A stretch of DNA of 64,000 nt from Plasmodiophora brassicae. Lineage: Eukaryota > Endomyxa: Phytomyxea > Phytomyxea > Plasmodiophorida. Positions 40,914 to 51,958 of this stretch are shown here, piece by piece (the first letter of the stretch is position 1; every line of letters starts with the position of its first letter). Made by a program: the position numbers and the translations under genes. Location of the stretch: positions 248,001 through 312,000 of the forward strand of contig CP145419.1 in the NCBI GenBank assembly GCA_036867785.1. The letters are read 5' to 3'. Under the pieces are notes generated by a model. The model had not been told where the DNA came from, searched no databases, and was given only the letters and a program-made list of their open reading frames with translations.

Positions 40914-41531
40914 ACCTCATCCAACACCAACCGCACGACAGTCAGTGAAACGACTCAACAACGACGCGTTGACCGACTGCCGTCGGTCCCCGGCCGAATA
41001 CAATGCGCGTTTAGCAAAACCCAGGTAAGCTTGTTGAAGACGTCCGCGCAACTGAATATTAACGGCGAACGTTGAATCGGCCAGGATCGGGCGTCGGCAA
41101 GTGATCGGGGCCTGTCTATCATACGCTTGTCAAGTGTCACGCGTACATGGATCCGGTCCCGGGACGAGTACCGCACGACATTCTCCAGGCCTTCGAAGGC
41201 GGAGTGGGCCGGTTCGATTCCCGGCGACATATCGTGGCAGTGACGTTCTTCGGCAGCCGACGCTGTAAGTGGAATTGTTTAGCGTCCTACCTATGTAGCT
41301 ACCTTCTGCGTTTCATACGCGAAAGCGGGGCTTGTTTAGTCTGGCAGCGTTTATCACGTTCAGAACATGACTGTGAACTGGTTCCTTAACTATAACCGTA
41401 GTACATGTGGCCGCCGTCTTGAAAAATATCCCAAAGGCGTGCCCGGGATGGATGAAGCACAGCTCTGAGCTCCAGGTGCCCACGGCGGCGGCGTCACTTT
41501 CGCGGATTGCGGTTGTCGGCATCGTTTGGCG
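40914..41531. other. Gap before the dynactin p62 gene
   Basis: Contains the presumed divergent promoters of the 40.6 kb gene and DCTN4. A GGTTCGATTCC at about 41212-41222 resembles a tRNA B box but has no matching acceptor stem or A box. A 5' exon of DCTN4 could lie here. Confidence 0.3.
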
Positions 41532-42977
41532 ATGCGCGTCATTGCGGAATTGCAGGCGTTGTGCCCGGTGTGCAATGGGGCACCCAGTCCGTTGTCGTTG
41601 TACCTGTGTGAGGCGGATCATGAAGGACGCGGGTCGCTGGTCCAGTGTGCGCTCTGCGCTATGCCGACGTCCGTTAGTCGCGTCGTCTGCCTTGTCTGCT
41701 GGGCTGATCCTCCACAGGACGGAATGGTATGCGTGCATGTCGTGCTCGACCGTCACCTCATCGATATCGGCCGCGAAGACGAACGCTACCTGCGAAAAGG
41801 TTCGATCGAGTGCTATGCCGTTCTGTTTCCAACGCAGTGTCCCCAGTGCATGGAATGTCCTGTCTGCCGAACCCGGCTACACGTTGTCGGTTCCGATAAT
41901 CGGTTCACTTACACCTGCCCGTACTGCGCGTGGGAGCCGGCATCGCTCTGCGAAGCAACACCATCCGCGCTTCTGGGTAACCTCTTAGGTATTCGCTGAA
42001 TCCTCCACCTTCTGATCTTCCGTACTGCAGACCGATGCCGCTCGTTGCAAGACGAAAAGGACACCGATCATATCGGCCGGATTGCACGTATCGTTCGGCA
42101 TCATCGGGATGGCACGCCTTTCGCGTCAGACGAAGGCAAAGGCGGTGGCAATGCCGCGTCCGTATCGGACGTCGTTGCAGCATGGAAGGCGAACGAGCGA
42201 AACGAACTATTGTCATCATCGGCTCGATGGGCAGATCCGATGCGACAGCCTCATCGAGCCACAGACCTGATCCCGCTTCGCGGTCGTTTGGTTCCTCGGC
42301 CGACGCTCTTGTGCAGGACATGCCGTAGGTTCCTCGTCAAGGTTTGGAATGTCCGTTCGCCCCAAGGAATTCTTTGAATGGATGGTTAATGTCAGCCGGA
42401 AATCGACTGTCGATCAGCATCGTTCAAGGTCAACGCGCTTGCGACGTCAGTAGCTCGACGAGATTGTTTGCAATGTCCCATAGGTACTGATTTTCAGTTC
42501 AGATCTGTCATGCCGAAAGTTAAAGTTCTACAAGATAGTGAGAGAGTGTGCCTGGAACTATCGAATGTCGCTCCGTACGTCTGCTCTATACATGCAGGTC
42601 CACATCAGGTTCAATGTGGACCCTACTTTCGTCGGCGTCGTCGGAGCAGTAATTTTCTCCAGCCTGTTGTCCCGGTCGATGCAATTGCTAAGCTTTCAGA
42701 CAGGTTTGAATCCCTCCGAAGCCGCAGACGAATCAGTTGTCACCATTGACGTCGAGAGTTCTCTGGGTCTTCGTGGCGAGGCGAAAGACGACCTCGTGCG
42801 TAACTTATTGCCATAGCGGTTCCGCCTGTCTCAGGTTGCTTCCTGCAGGTCACGGTTTCCATCCAACTGGGCATTGAGTTCTTGGACAGCCCCATACGTC
42901 CCTTTCGGGTGCTTATGGCCAGTACAATTAGCGCATTCGCCTGCGACTGCAACGATCTAGCATGGCTGCATCGATGA
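41532..42977 (+). CDS. DCTN4: Dynactin subunit 4 (p62)
   Basis: A pointed-end dynactin subunit, which helps dynein bind cargo. The N-terminal half has paired cysteines in the family order: LCPVCNG, SLYLCEA, VQCALCAMPTSVSRVVCLVC, then CPQCMECPVCRTRLHVVGSD and FTYTCPYCAWEP. After a 54-nt intron (41977-42030) LDRCRSLQDEKD leads to HRATDLIPLRGRLVPRPTLL and CRTCRRFLVK, the DCTN4 block before the C-terminal beta domain. Further exons give LQDSERVCLELSNVAPYVCS, AVIFSSLLSRS and VTVSIQLGIEFLDSPIRPFR, ending at a TGA (42975-42977). The start is the first in-frame ATG, and an upstream exon is likely. The region 41705-41835 may hide an in-frame intron. Confidence 0.75.
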
Positions 42978-43219
42978 CTGCGCTTTGTCCTCGGACAGTG
43001 CTGATGGGAACAGTTGGCATTACAAGTTTGGCTTAGCTATACGGTGCGTGTGCCTCTCAATGATGACTGTCTGACCGAATTCAGCGTCGTCGTGTTGGCG
43101 CATAGTACCAGGATGTAGAATATTGTATGATTGGTATGCCCCAACGCATCCGACCCCACACACTTGTCGTTCGACGAGGGTTGCTAATAATGCACGGATC
43201 GATACTGCCCGGGCAATGA

Positions 43220-43704
43220 ATGCTCGGACTCGATACCCATCCGGGCGGCCGCATTCCGCTTTCGCTGGTTGTCATCGAGCGCCCCCGCTGGGTCGAAGTG
43301 GGAGGCCTCCGCGATGTGTTTGGTCTGCTTAAGGACGCCACCGTCACCCAATCGGAGTACGATGACTTGAAGCGAGTGCTACAAGTGAGGCAATGTGCGC
43401 CCATTAGCAACAGATGTCTCCTGCTTGCGCGGGAAGGCCACTGGATCCTTCTCACAAACACCCATGAGTGACAATATGACAGCTTTGGCGGGGAAGGAAG
43501 AGGCAAAAGTTGATTCCAGTTCGCCGAAGAACAACGCGGCAATGTCTCCACAGGCGTCTACGACTTGACAGACCCCAGTTCGAGGAATCGTTTGAACTTG
43601 ACCATGCAGACGCCCTCGACTTAAACCATTACGAAGATGTTCTCTGTAGCGTTGGCGGGCCGCCCGTGTCTGATGACGACTTGGCCGTCTTTATTGGTAT
43701 ATAA
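43220..43704 (+). CDS. Hypothetical protein, exon structure uncertain
   Basis: The first open stretch reads MLGLDTHPGGRIPLSLVVIE, RPRWVEVGGLRDVFGLLKDA and SEYDDLKRVLQ before a GTGAGG donor at 43385. The last reads RPQFEESFELDHADALDLNH and VGGPPVSDDDLAVFIGI to a stop at 43704. The two parts lie on the same strand and have amino-acid use typical of soluble proteins, but the joining frame is not clear. Family unknown. Confidence 0.35.
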
Positions 43705-43776
43705 CCGATCAGCCGCCCCGCAGCTGCCCCAGAACTGCCCGACTGGCGCAGTCCGTAACTGCCCAACAGACACTGG

Positions 43777-43961
43777 CGCTGTGACAATTAGGGGAACGTG
43801 CGCTGTGACAATTAGGGGAACGTGCGCTGTGACAATTAGGGGAACGTGCGCTGTGACAATTAGGGGAACGTGCGCTGTGACAATTAGGGGAACGTGCGCT
43901 GTGACAATTAGGGGAACGTGCGCTGTGACAATTAGGGGAACGTGCGCTGTGACAATTAGGG
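43777..43961 (+). repeat. 24-bp minisatellite, seven full units plus a partial one
   Basis: Seven identical 24-bp units start at 43777 and repeat to 43944, followed by 17 bases of an eighth. Each unit contains TGACAATTAGGGGAACG. No unit differs, so the array is young or homogenised. Being divisible by three, it reads through on both strands, but no gene around it supports translation. Confidence 0.97.
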
Positions 43962-44501
43962 AGTAATAGGCATTTTAAGACATCAAATCTATCGTGTATT
44001 TGGACTGCCGAAGCCGTCGGTTGCCGTGGACGTTTATTCAAACTGCGCGGCTGCGCGACCTCCGTCGCGGCCGTGCCATAACATGCGGCGTGGCGAGGGC
44101 CCAAAAGTCGCACATGTCGGGGGGGGGGGGGGGGGGGGGCACAGTCGCACTTTTCGATAGTGCGCCCGTCGGGCAGATCACGGTTAGTGGCATTGAAGTG
44201 TACTGTGCCGCTCCCGCGAGTCGTGCCTACCTGTGCGGCGAATGTGTCTCCACAATCGCTTCGACCAGCCCCTTCTTTGATGTGCGTGTGGAACGACCCC
44301 AAGCTGTGTGCAGATAGAGTGAAATGATAGTGCGACACCAAACATTGGCCTAGGTTTCCTAACGCCAAACGTTCCGTGTCGGCGCGTAACAGCGATTGCC
44401 ACCTGCTCTGGTTGGGTCGTCGCCATTGGCCGGTGCCGCCTCGCGTTGCGGTTCTGGCGCCGTCGCGCAGTACCTAATTGCCGCGTCCAGCGTTGCAGAC
44501 A
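43962..44501. other. Gap with a G tract upstream of TAF5
   Basis: Includes the G21 tract at 44119-44139 and the presumed TAF5 promoter. No coding motif is seen on either strand. No clear TATA box precedes the TAF5 ATG. Confidence 0.35.
44119..44139 (+). repeat. Uninterrupted run of 21 guanines
   Basis: Twenty-one consecutive Gs, about 360 bases before the TAF5 start and 160 bases after the minisatellite. Such a run can form a G-quadruplex and its length is often misread by sequencers. Confidence 0.95.
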
Positions 44502-47066
44502 ATGGCGGAGCGCGGCGGGCTCGTGCCAGCGGCGGCGTCGCAGTCGGCGTCGTCGCTGACCGACGAGATGATCGACAAGTTCGTGCTGTCGTACCTGCGG
44601 TCCCGCGGGTACGCGCGAGCAGGTCGGGATATCGTCGCGACATGTGGTAGCGTCTGTGCTGATGATGGGCGCCAAGAGGACGTATTCCGGCAGCAGTTGC
44701 ATGCCGATGGCCTGGACCAGTTCGCGCATAGCGTCAGCGTTGAATGCCATGCGACGACCGTGCAGCAGATTCTCCAGGGATATAATCAGCAGCAGCAGTC
44801 TCCTGACTGGTATGCCGAAGCGTTTCAGGTAATTGCATTTCAAGCACTATTAGACCAATCCCACTGAGTCTCTGCACGATTTATCAGGCTCTGCAGGACT
44901 GGGTGGAAGGCTCTCTTGACAAATACCGTCTGGAGCTTCATGCAGTCTTGTTCCCTGTGTTCCTCCATTGTTATTTTGAGTTGATCCTGAAAGGGTTCCC
45001 TTACGATGCTCACACATTTATGGAAAGGTCGTATCTAAAACCGCTGTTTAACCTGTGTCGAATAAGCTGACCCGTCAATGCAGATTCCGTCGTGAGTTTG
45101 AAACGCGGCAAAGCCGCGAGATTCAGTCGGTCACTGGTTTGCAATATCCTGAACAACTGGACGGGAATGCTACAGCGAAGCGTTTTCGGACGTACAAAGT
45201 TGACGTTGTTGTATGTGAATCCACTGTTCAGATAGCGATCACTCGACTGATTGAGTGACGCATAGCTCTCGTCGTACTCTCACCAGCTGCTGATGTCGTT
45301 CCTACAAGAGACAAAACTTTACCTGCTGTTGAAGATTATCAACGAGCACATCAATCTGTCGATTATGACCGCGAAACCCCTAACATCGGCAGAAATTGGT
45401 GGCGGCAAGGAAGCTGGTATATTTCAAAAATTGCCATTCTTGCTTTCTGGATTACCTAAACCTGGGTGACTCCCAGGCACGAGTGAAATAACTGGGCTGA
45501 CGCCTTCAGAAATCGAAACGATGAATAGCCGCGAGGTGGAATGGGGTCTCCTGAAGTCTGTAACAGACATCATCGCAGATGAGACTGCTGCAATCAGTAA
45601 AACCGAGGCTTCTGGTGGTCAGCCTGATTCTGGACAGGATCGAGCCGACATGGACATTGTCGGCGGCCCAGAGGTCTGCGTATTTGCCGCTGGACAATCG
45701 TCACTCCATTCCTTGACTAATGACGGATGCACAGGACGTCTCGTCGCTGGCGAAGAAAGCCAAATCTGGTGACGAACCGCCACCCCGTACAGCTGAATCT
45801 CGTATTCCACTACCTCCTGTGACTCCTGCCCTGAAACAGAAGATTATTGATGTTGGCTTGTGCCCTTGTCTCGTCTAGCCCGTCTAACCTCATGGTTTCC
45901 CAGGATCTCCATGCTCGTCTGAATATTCTTCCTGCAGTAACCATGAAGCCATCCGTTTGCTGCTACACCTTCTTGAATTCAGCCGAAACCCTCAACAGGA
46001 TTCATATATCTCGAGGTTTGTGTGCGAGATGCCGTATTTTCCGTCATGTGAAGGACTTACTCTGGGCGTAGACGCAGCGACAGTTTGCGGTGGCTACAGC
46101 GACTCATCCATTAAAGTATGGACACTGGATGGCAAATCGAAAGGGTCGAGTTTGCCCGCGTCGAAACCTTATCGATCGTTGATTGGCCACGCGGGACCCG
46201 TCTTCAGTATCGACATGTCTCGGGACATGCGATTTGTCCTGTCTTCATCTGAAGATGGAACTGTCCGGTACGCAGAGCTCTACAGTTGTCTAATCGTCAC
46301 TGCTGACTTTTAGATTAGTTTATGGTCTCTCAGTGAAATGCTCGGCCTTGTCAGCTACCGCGGCCACAACTATCCTGTGTGGGACGTCAAATTTAGTCCA
46401 CTGGGTATGCTCGGGCGCACTGTGGTTATCTTTGTCACTGCCTAAAAGACCTACAGACTTCTACTTCGTCAGCGCGTCTCACGACCGCACAGCGCGCCTA
46501 TGGTCTACAGAGCACATCTTCCCGCTTCGTATTTTCACCGGGCACATCTCAGACGTTGACTGTGTTGCCTTTCATCCAAACTGTAACTATGTCCTAACGG
46601 GCTCAACTGATAAATCCATTCGGTTCTGGGATATTCAGGTCGGTATTGTACGCTCCCGCTTCCGACGCGACGCTGACGGGCATTGCTTAGAGTGGTGAAT
46701 GCTGCCGGATATTTCGTGGATCAAACGCATACATTCGCAGTGTATCTGTTTCTCCATGGTACTAGATGTTCAGTACTCGTGAGCTGGCAACTAACGTTTC
46801 ATTTAGCGGGCGCGTTGCTGCGGCTGGTGACTCTGCTGGGCAAGTCTCTCTTTTCGATCTGGGCAGCGCTCAAGTCATTGCCAGGTTCGATGGACACAGC
46901 CAGGTTCGAAACGGCCGACATGCTTCTGCGGCACTTCTGTTCATCATTGACGTTGTGTTAGGCGGTGACATGCTTGGATTGGAGTGCGTCTGGGAAGCAG
47001 CTGGCATCCGGGTCTCTGGATTCTTCAGTGCGTGTATGGAATGTATCCACGCGTAAGCATGAGTGA
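44502..47066 (+). CDS. TAF5: TFIID subunit TAF5 (WD40-repeat TAF)
   Basis: A TFIID scaffold subunit. Starts MAERGGLVPAAASQSASSLT, with a LisH motif (EMIDKFVLSYLRSRGYARA). The TAF5-specific NTD2 follows: LQDWVEGSLDKYRLELHAVL, FPVFLHCYFELILKGFPYDA and LSSYSHQLLMSFLQETKLYL, LLKIINEHINL. After a Pro/Ser linker come the WD40 repeats, including GGYSDSSIKVWTL, DMRFVLSSSEDGTVR, VSASHDRTARLWSTEH, LTGSTDKSIRFWDIQ, AAAGDSAGQVSLFDLG and LASGSLDSSVRVWNVSTRK. The stop is 47064-47066. About ten introns of 50-60 nt are needed; the first is 44623-44676. All joins restore family motifs, so this is a full-length gene. Confidence 0.92.
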
Positions 47067-47558
47067 CGTGATCTCATGCGAACAATAATCCGACGTGTTC
47101 TTAGCGGATCGCAACGCCCAGGCAAGAGCGCCGATATCGACTGCCAACGCACCCGCGCATGTCCGATATGCTTTGCAATTCGCTGATCTCCCATCTGACT
47201 GCCTGTTTGCTGTGTCAGGTGTTTCACACGAAGTCGACGCCGATCTCGTTCCTACGGTATTCGCCGAGCGACTTATTATTGGCGGGAGGCGTATTCCGTC
47301 CAGTATAAACGCGAACTTCTGTCTACCACTTTTCAGCTCCACAAATAGCGTCTTGTCTAGCCAGTCACGCAGTGCTGCGGCCCGTCGATGGCGACGGCGT
47401 GGCGGCGTGTCCCGCGTGCTGCGTGCGCGGCGAGTCATCCCTCGCAGTTTGCTGAGGCCCGGCCCGTTCGCAGTCCGTGGTTCTGCAGCGATCTCTAATC
47501 GAGCAGCTCCCGACGGGCGGCATTGAGCCCTCACGAGCCACCGTCCCTCTGCAAACCA
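47067..47558. other. Gap between TAF5 and the SKP1-ankyrin gene
   Basis: Holds the presumed promoter of the plus-strand SKP1-ankyrin gene. Open frames on both strands lack motifs. Nothing else recognised. Confidence 0.3.
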
Positions 47559-49240
47559 ATGGGTCCCCATCCAACGATACGATCACTTATCGTGATCGTC
47601 CTGGCAGCCACTATCAGCCGCGCTGCTGTCCTGCGCTCCAGCGATACTGTGGACCATATCGTCGACGGCGCTGCTGCTGGAGACCATTCCCCGACGATCA
47701 AGGAACTTATCGCAGATTTTGACGGGGAACACCCGATTCGTCTCCACAGTATCGCCAACGCTACGCTAGAGCAGATTGTCGCGTTCATCAACGAAAACGC
47801 AGTGCCTGACGTATGCTCGTCCCCGTCCGACGATGCTGACCGGTTGCATGGGTCACTGATGTTCCATCATAGGCGAAGCGTGCCGTCGAATGGGTGCGGA
47901 CCAAGCTCAGGTCGATGGATCTTGCGGCTCAGTGCGATCTGGTCGCAGCCGCCAGCTACCTCCGCATGGACTTATTCCTGATGGCAATCGCGTCTAGGAA
48001 GCGCACGTGGAGCAGTATTTCCGTCATGGGCGAGCGTCTACCCGCCGATGCCTACCGGTTCATGGTGTACAACGTGCCCGGCATGACCATACTGGAACGC
48101 TTCGCCGACACAGAAGACAAGAAGACAGTCATCAAGCTCATTCGTGCCCTGCTCCTTCGAGGAGGCAATGCCACACTCGTCAGCAATGCACGATGGGGTG
48201 ATGCCAGAAACGTCGTGCACTGGGCCGTTGTGAATCGCGAGAAGGTGGTCCTCAGATTGCTGCTGGATGCGCCCGGCATTAACGTCAACGAGCCTGACGA
48301 CGAGGGGGGAACGCCACTGCATGTGGCTGTGCAACTACGCTACGAGGACGAGGTCCGGCTGCTGCTGGATGCGCCCGGCATCAACGTCAACGAGCCCGAC
48401 GGTAGGGGGAGGACGCCGCTGCATGTGGCCGTGTTACTGGGCCACGACAAGGAGGTCCGACTGTTGTTGAAGTCTAGCGGGGTCAACGTCAATGCTCGCG
48501 ACGATTTCCTGAAGACTCCGTTGCACGTGGCCGTGTTTCAAGCAATTGGAGAGGTACACGGACAAACCATGAAACGGTTGCTGAAGCACCCCGACGTCGA
48601 CGTCAATACGTATGATCACGACATGAAAACGCCGTTGCACGAGGCTGTCTTCTTGGGAAATCCGGCTATCCTCAGGCTGCTGTTGAAGCATCCAAAGATC
48701 AATGTGAACGTGCGAGGCCATAACGACAAGACACCACTGCACTGGGCCGCGTTCTATGCTCAAAAACCTGTCGTCTTCGAGTTACTGCTCAACACGACCG
48801 GCATCGACGTCTACGCGAAGGACGATGGGCAATGGACCGCATTGCATTGGGCGATGCGTCGTGGCGATGCTCATGTCGTGTCGCTGCTGATGAAACACGC
48901 ATCACCCACGATGCGTTTATCGTTTATGAGACGCTTCGAGCCATCTCCTGAGGACTCCAAGAACTCCTTTTCGGGGTCGTTGCGACGGACGTTCGAGTCA
49001 GCACGTCGGAAATTGGGATTTCCGGCACGTTCTGTTTCGTGGCCGTTGGCATCGCGCCGGACTCAACGGTTTAATTCGTCAACCGACTTATCACGCTCGT
49101 CGCGTCGGACAGGCGTCTCAGCGCCCCAGAACGTCTTCGCTAGGCCAGGCGACAACTCAACTTCGATCGTACTGTCGGGAGCGCCGACGAGATCCTTCGG
49201 ATGGCCATCTCTGTGGAACAGATTCACCTGCAAATTCTGA
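47559..49240 (+). CDS. Signal-peptide SKP1-like domain fused to seven ankyrin repeats
   Basis: A 536-residue, two-exon protein. The start at 47559-47561 gives a hydrophobic N-terminus (RSLIVIVLAATISRA) that looks like a signal peptide. A SKP1-like domain follows: VLRSSDTVDHIVDGAAAGD, SPTIKELIADFDGEHPIRLH, TLEQIVAFINEN, then after the 71-nt intron (47802-47872) AVEWVRTKLRSMDLAAQCDL and VAAASYLRMDLFLMAI. About seven ankyrin repeats come next, with TPLHVAVQLRYEDEVRLLLD and TPLHWAAFYAQKPVVFELLL as clear examples. A Ser/Arg-rich tail ends it. The domain order and the intron position match the SKP1-RING gene at 36.5-37.5 kb. Function unknown. Confidence 0.72.
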
Positions 49241-49283
49241 ACCATCCCTGTCGACCCTGTTGTCAGCGAAAGCAAATAAATCG

Positions 49284-50257
49284 TCACGCATGGTCGAACT
49301 CGAGATGGGATGCGGCGGAGATGCAAACTTGTACCATATATCCATCCCGAAGTCGTCGGTTTTCAGCCTGAACAATCGAAAGCCGACGTTGTAGGTTGTG
49401 AACAAGTTCACGTCGCTGTTCCACCTCTCTTGGTAAACCTGTGCAACGTGATGTGAACACTCCTGCTTTCACTTGGGCACATCCGCATGGGGATGAGCAG
49501 CATGCCGAGAACGCAAGCACCCGAACCATTTGGGTACGATAGAACCGAACCAGCAGTGTCTAAAACCAAGTACTCTCGGGACGTACTGGTTCGGCCCCGT
49601 ACGACGGGGCGTTTGCTCCAAGAACGGCAAATCGACGTCGTGGCACCTGCCTACCTGAGGGCGGACGAACCCCACCTCAACCAAACCAATTCATCGGCCA
49701 ATTAATTAGACAAGCAGTGGGCACCTTTACACACGTGGGATTGACGTTGGGGGCCTGCGGGTCCGAACAGGCGGGCGTCATTCAAACATTTCGCGGCATC
49801 GATCAACCCTGAGACTGACGGATCATCAGAGGAAAGCGATCCCCAGCAGCGAACACGTCCTGCTATGCGTCGGAAGCAGCCGTGGTGCAACGACGCTGGT
49901 ATTCGCGCGCACGTGCTCAAGGAAGACATTCCTCTTCGACATCCACAACGCGTCCGTCGGCGACGCGTCGATGTCGGAATGCTGCACCAATTTGCGAATC
50001 AACTCTCGAAGATTTCGTTCTCGATGGCCGCATCCAGGAACATGCTTTCGTTCTCCAGTCGCAGTGCCCGACTGGGACGCCATCATCAGCCAGCTACCTG
50101 CGGCCAATGGTGGAGCGCAACCATTGCCGCTCATCGCTAGCAGTGGTCTACGAGTTCGCAGCCAGCCGAAAGTCGGGTCGTATCCAGAGAACCCGAGCGG
50201 GTGAAGCACATGGCACCAGAAAGTCGCCTTCATTGGTACTCGGGGCACAGCTGGCAA
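49284..50257 (-). CDS. Possible coiled-coil protein, exon structure unresolved
   Basis: Minus-strand fragments in order are RERNLRELIRKLVQHSDIDA (about 50050-49960), SSDDPSVSGLIDAAKCLNDA (about 49835-49770) and EVEQRRELVHNLQRRLSIVQ, AENRRLRDGYMVQ (about 49430-49330), the last with leucine-zipper-like spacing. They could be exons of one gene such as a bZIP or other coiled-coil protein, but I cannot join them with confidence. No basic DNA-binding region is visible before the zipper. Confidence 0.25.
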
Positions 50258-50297
50258 TGACGTGCGACACTCGGTTCGTGATCGTCATCGCGCCGGG

Positions 50298-51461
50298 TCA
50301 GACAAACCACGGCGCCGCGATCGACAGGACGAGAATCGAGATCAGCAACGACGGGCGGGATATCGACTGGGCGCTGCTGTGGGCCGCGGTTTCGGTGCCA
50401 GCGACCGACATCGTGTACGTGGGCGTCGAGAACGTCACGCCCGTCACGTCAACGCAAACGCCATCGGCGCCGTTGCTGGCGGAAGTCCACGCGGTGATGG
50501 CGATGGTGTCCTGCGACCCGCCGTCCGTCGACGACCTCGTCATGTTGATACTGGCGACCGCCGAGCTGAGCGTCGTGATCGACGGGTACAGGCTGGTGAT
50601 CGTCGACAGCGGCACGAAGGCGCGCAGCGACCCCTTCAGCAATTTCCCGTCCGGCGCCTTGTGCGCCGAGGCAAGCCGGTAATCGATGCCGTTCCCTCCA
50701 TGCGCCTGCGCCATCGCACCCATCATCGCGTTCCTCGTGGCGAACGCCGCCCCCGTCAACCCCTTGTTCTGGCAGTGGAAGAACAGGTTGGACAGCAGCT
50801 GGTAGCCTGTCGTGTTCTGCATGTTGCAATTCGAGGGCATGTCGCACGTGCAGCAGTTCGGTTGTGGGATGTTGTCCATGGCGAACACGGGGCTCAGCAC
50901 CGGGCGCACGCGCATGTGGACGAGCGTCGACCCGGACGACGACGTCGACGTGCTCCAGTACAGGAGGTCGCCGTTGATCCACGTCCACTGGAACGCGTCC
51001 GTGAACGAATTCAAGTCGACGGTCACGTCGATGACGCTGTTGACGTTGACCAGGGCCTTGCACGGGTTCTGCGCGTCGAGGAAATCGTACGCCACCGGCG
51101 CGTTCGACGAGCCCATTGTGCACCCGAACGAGATGCCGACGCGGTTCGGCGTCGCATAGCACCCGTTGCCGGGCGTCTGCCCCGTCGAGCACATGTTGAT
51201 CGGGTTCACCGTGCCAATGAAGCGCCCCTGCACCGCCTCGTAGCCCGTTGGCGGCGACGTCGACGGACCGGTCGCGTCCGTCCACGCCGCCGTCGTCGTT
51301 CCGTTCGTCGATACCGACAGGGACACGATCCACGGCCGGCCGGACGCGCCTTTCCCTGGAAGATTCGCCCAGGCGTTGCCGTCCGTCGACGCCTGCCCGT
51401 ACTGGCCCGTCACGGCATGGACGCCGACGGCGACAAGGACCACGACCGCAACGAGACGCAT
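50298..51461 (-). CDS. GPI-type cysteine-rich surface protein, intronless
   Basis: A 387-residue single-exon gene. N-terminal signal peptide MRLVAVVVLVAVGVHAVTG; C-terminal small-residue stretch then a hydrophobic tail (SRPSLLISILVLSIAAPWFV) with nothing after it, the usual GPI-addition pattern. The middle has Trp/Asn/Thr-rich beta-type sequence and a cysteine cluster (PNCCTCDMPSNCNMQ). No family recognised. The long plus-strand frame lying over it is an Arg-rich shadow. Confidence 0.7.
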   Translation of the reverse strand: MRLVAVVVLVAVGVHAVTGQYGQASTDGNAWANLPGKGASGRPWIVSLSVSTNGTTTAAWTDATGPSTSPPTGYEAVQGRFIGTVNPINMCSTGQTPGNGCYATPNRVGISFGCTMGSSNAPVAYDFLDAQNPCKALVNVNSVIDVTVDLNSFTDAFQWTWINGDLLYWSTSTSSSGSTLVHMRVRPVLSPVFAMDNIPQPNCCTCDMPSNCNMQNTTGYQLLSNLFFHCQNKGLTGAAFATRNAMMGAMAQAHGGNGIDYRLASAHKAPDGKLLKGSLRAFVPLSTITSLYPSITTLSSAVASINMTRSSTDGGSQDTIAITAWTSASNGADGVCVDVTGVTFSTPTYTMSVAGTETAAHSSAQSISRPSLLISILVLSIAAPWFV

Positions 51462-51958
51462 GGCTCCCGACCTGGTTCTGTCTATCGCAGCAGCGCAGGC
51501 GACTGCGGCTCGCTAGTAGATCACGACCGTACCGACTCGGCTACACAAGAGGAGCTGTATTGGACACGTTTGTGGGCAGGCGGGCAGCGGCAGGAGTCGG
51601 GTACCCCGCGTGATCACAGTGTCAGCCCTACACACAGTACTAATGACGTACTCTCCTGTGCGAACCAGGGCCTCTGTGCTCGGCGTGCTACCTGCTGTGA
51701 AGGGCAACAGCCTTAAGCTAGTCGCGATCGGCGGCTCATAGGCCGCGTCGAAACTTCCCACTGGTTGGCAGAACGGGTCCGCCTCAGACGCGCGACCGAT
51801 AGATTAATTGGGCGGATCAGTAGGCGAAGACCGGTGTATGACTGGGTCGGCGAGGTCATACTTACCGAGGTGGCCCAGGACGGACACGGCCAGATTGTTC
51901 GATCTAGCGCAACCTGCAAGACATTTAATCGCAAGCGACCGCGTAATTCGAAGGCACG
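51462..51958. promoter_or_regulatory. Divergent intergenic region
   Basis: About 500 bases between the divergent starts of the GPI-type gene and the 52.0 kb secreted-protein gene. Only short frames without motifs. Promoters for both should be here; none can be pinpointed. Confidence 0.3.

Noticed and set aside
41140-41245. Possible tRNA gene, from a GGTTCGATTCC B-box-like sequence
   Set aside because: The T stem has mismatches, no A box lies at the right distance and no acceptor stem pairs with the downstream bases.
43777-43961. Minisatellite as a CRISPR-like or coding repeat
   Set aside because: The 24-bp units are directly adjacent with no spacers, and neither strand's peptide belongs to a supported gene.
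50262-51716. Plus-strand open frame of 484 codons
   Set aside because: Arg-rich shadow of the GPI-type gene on the minus strand, without a start context or domain.
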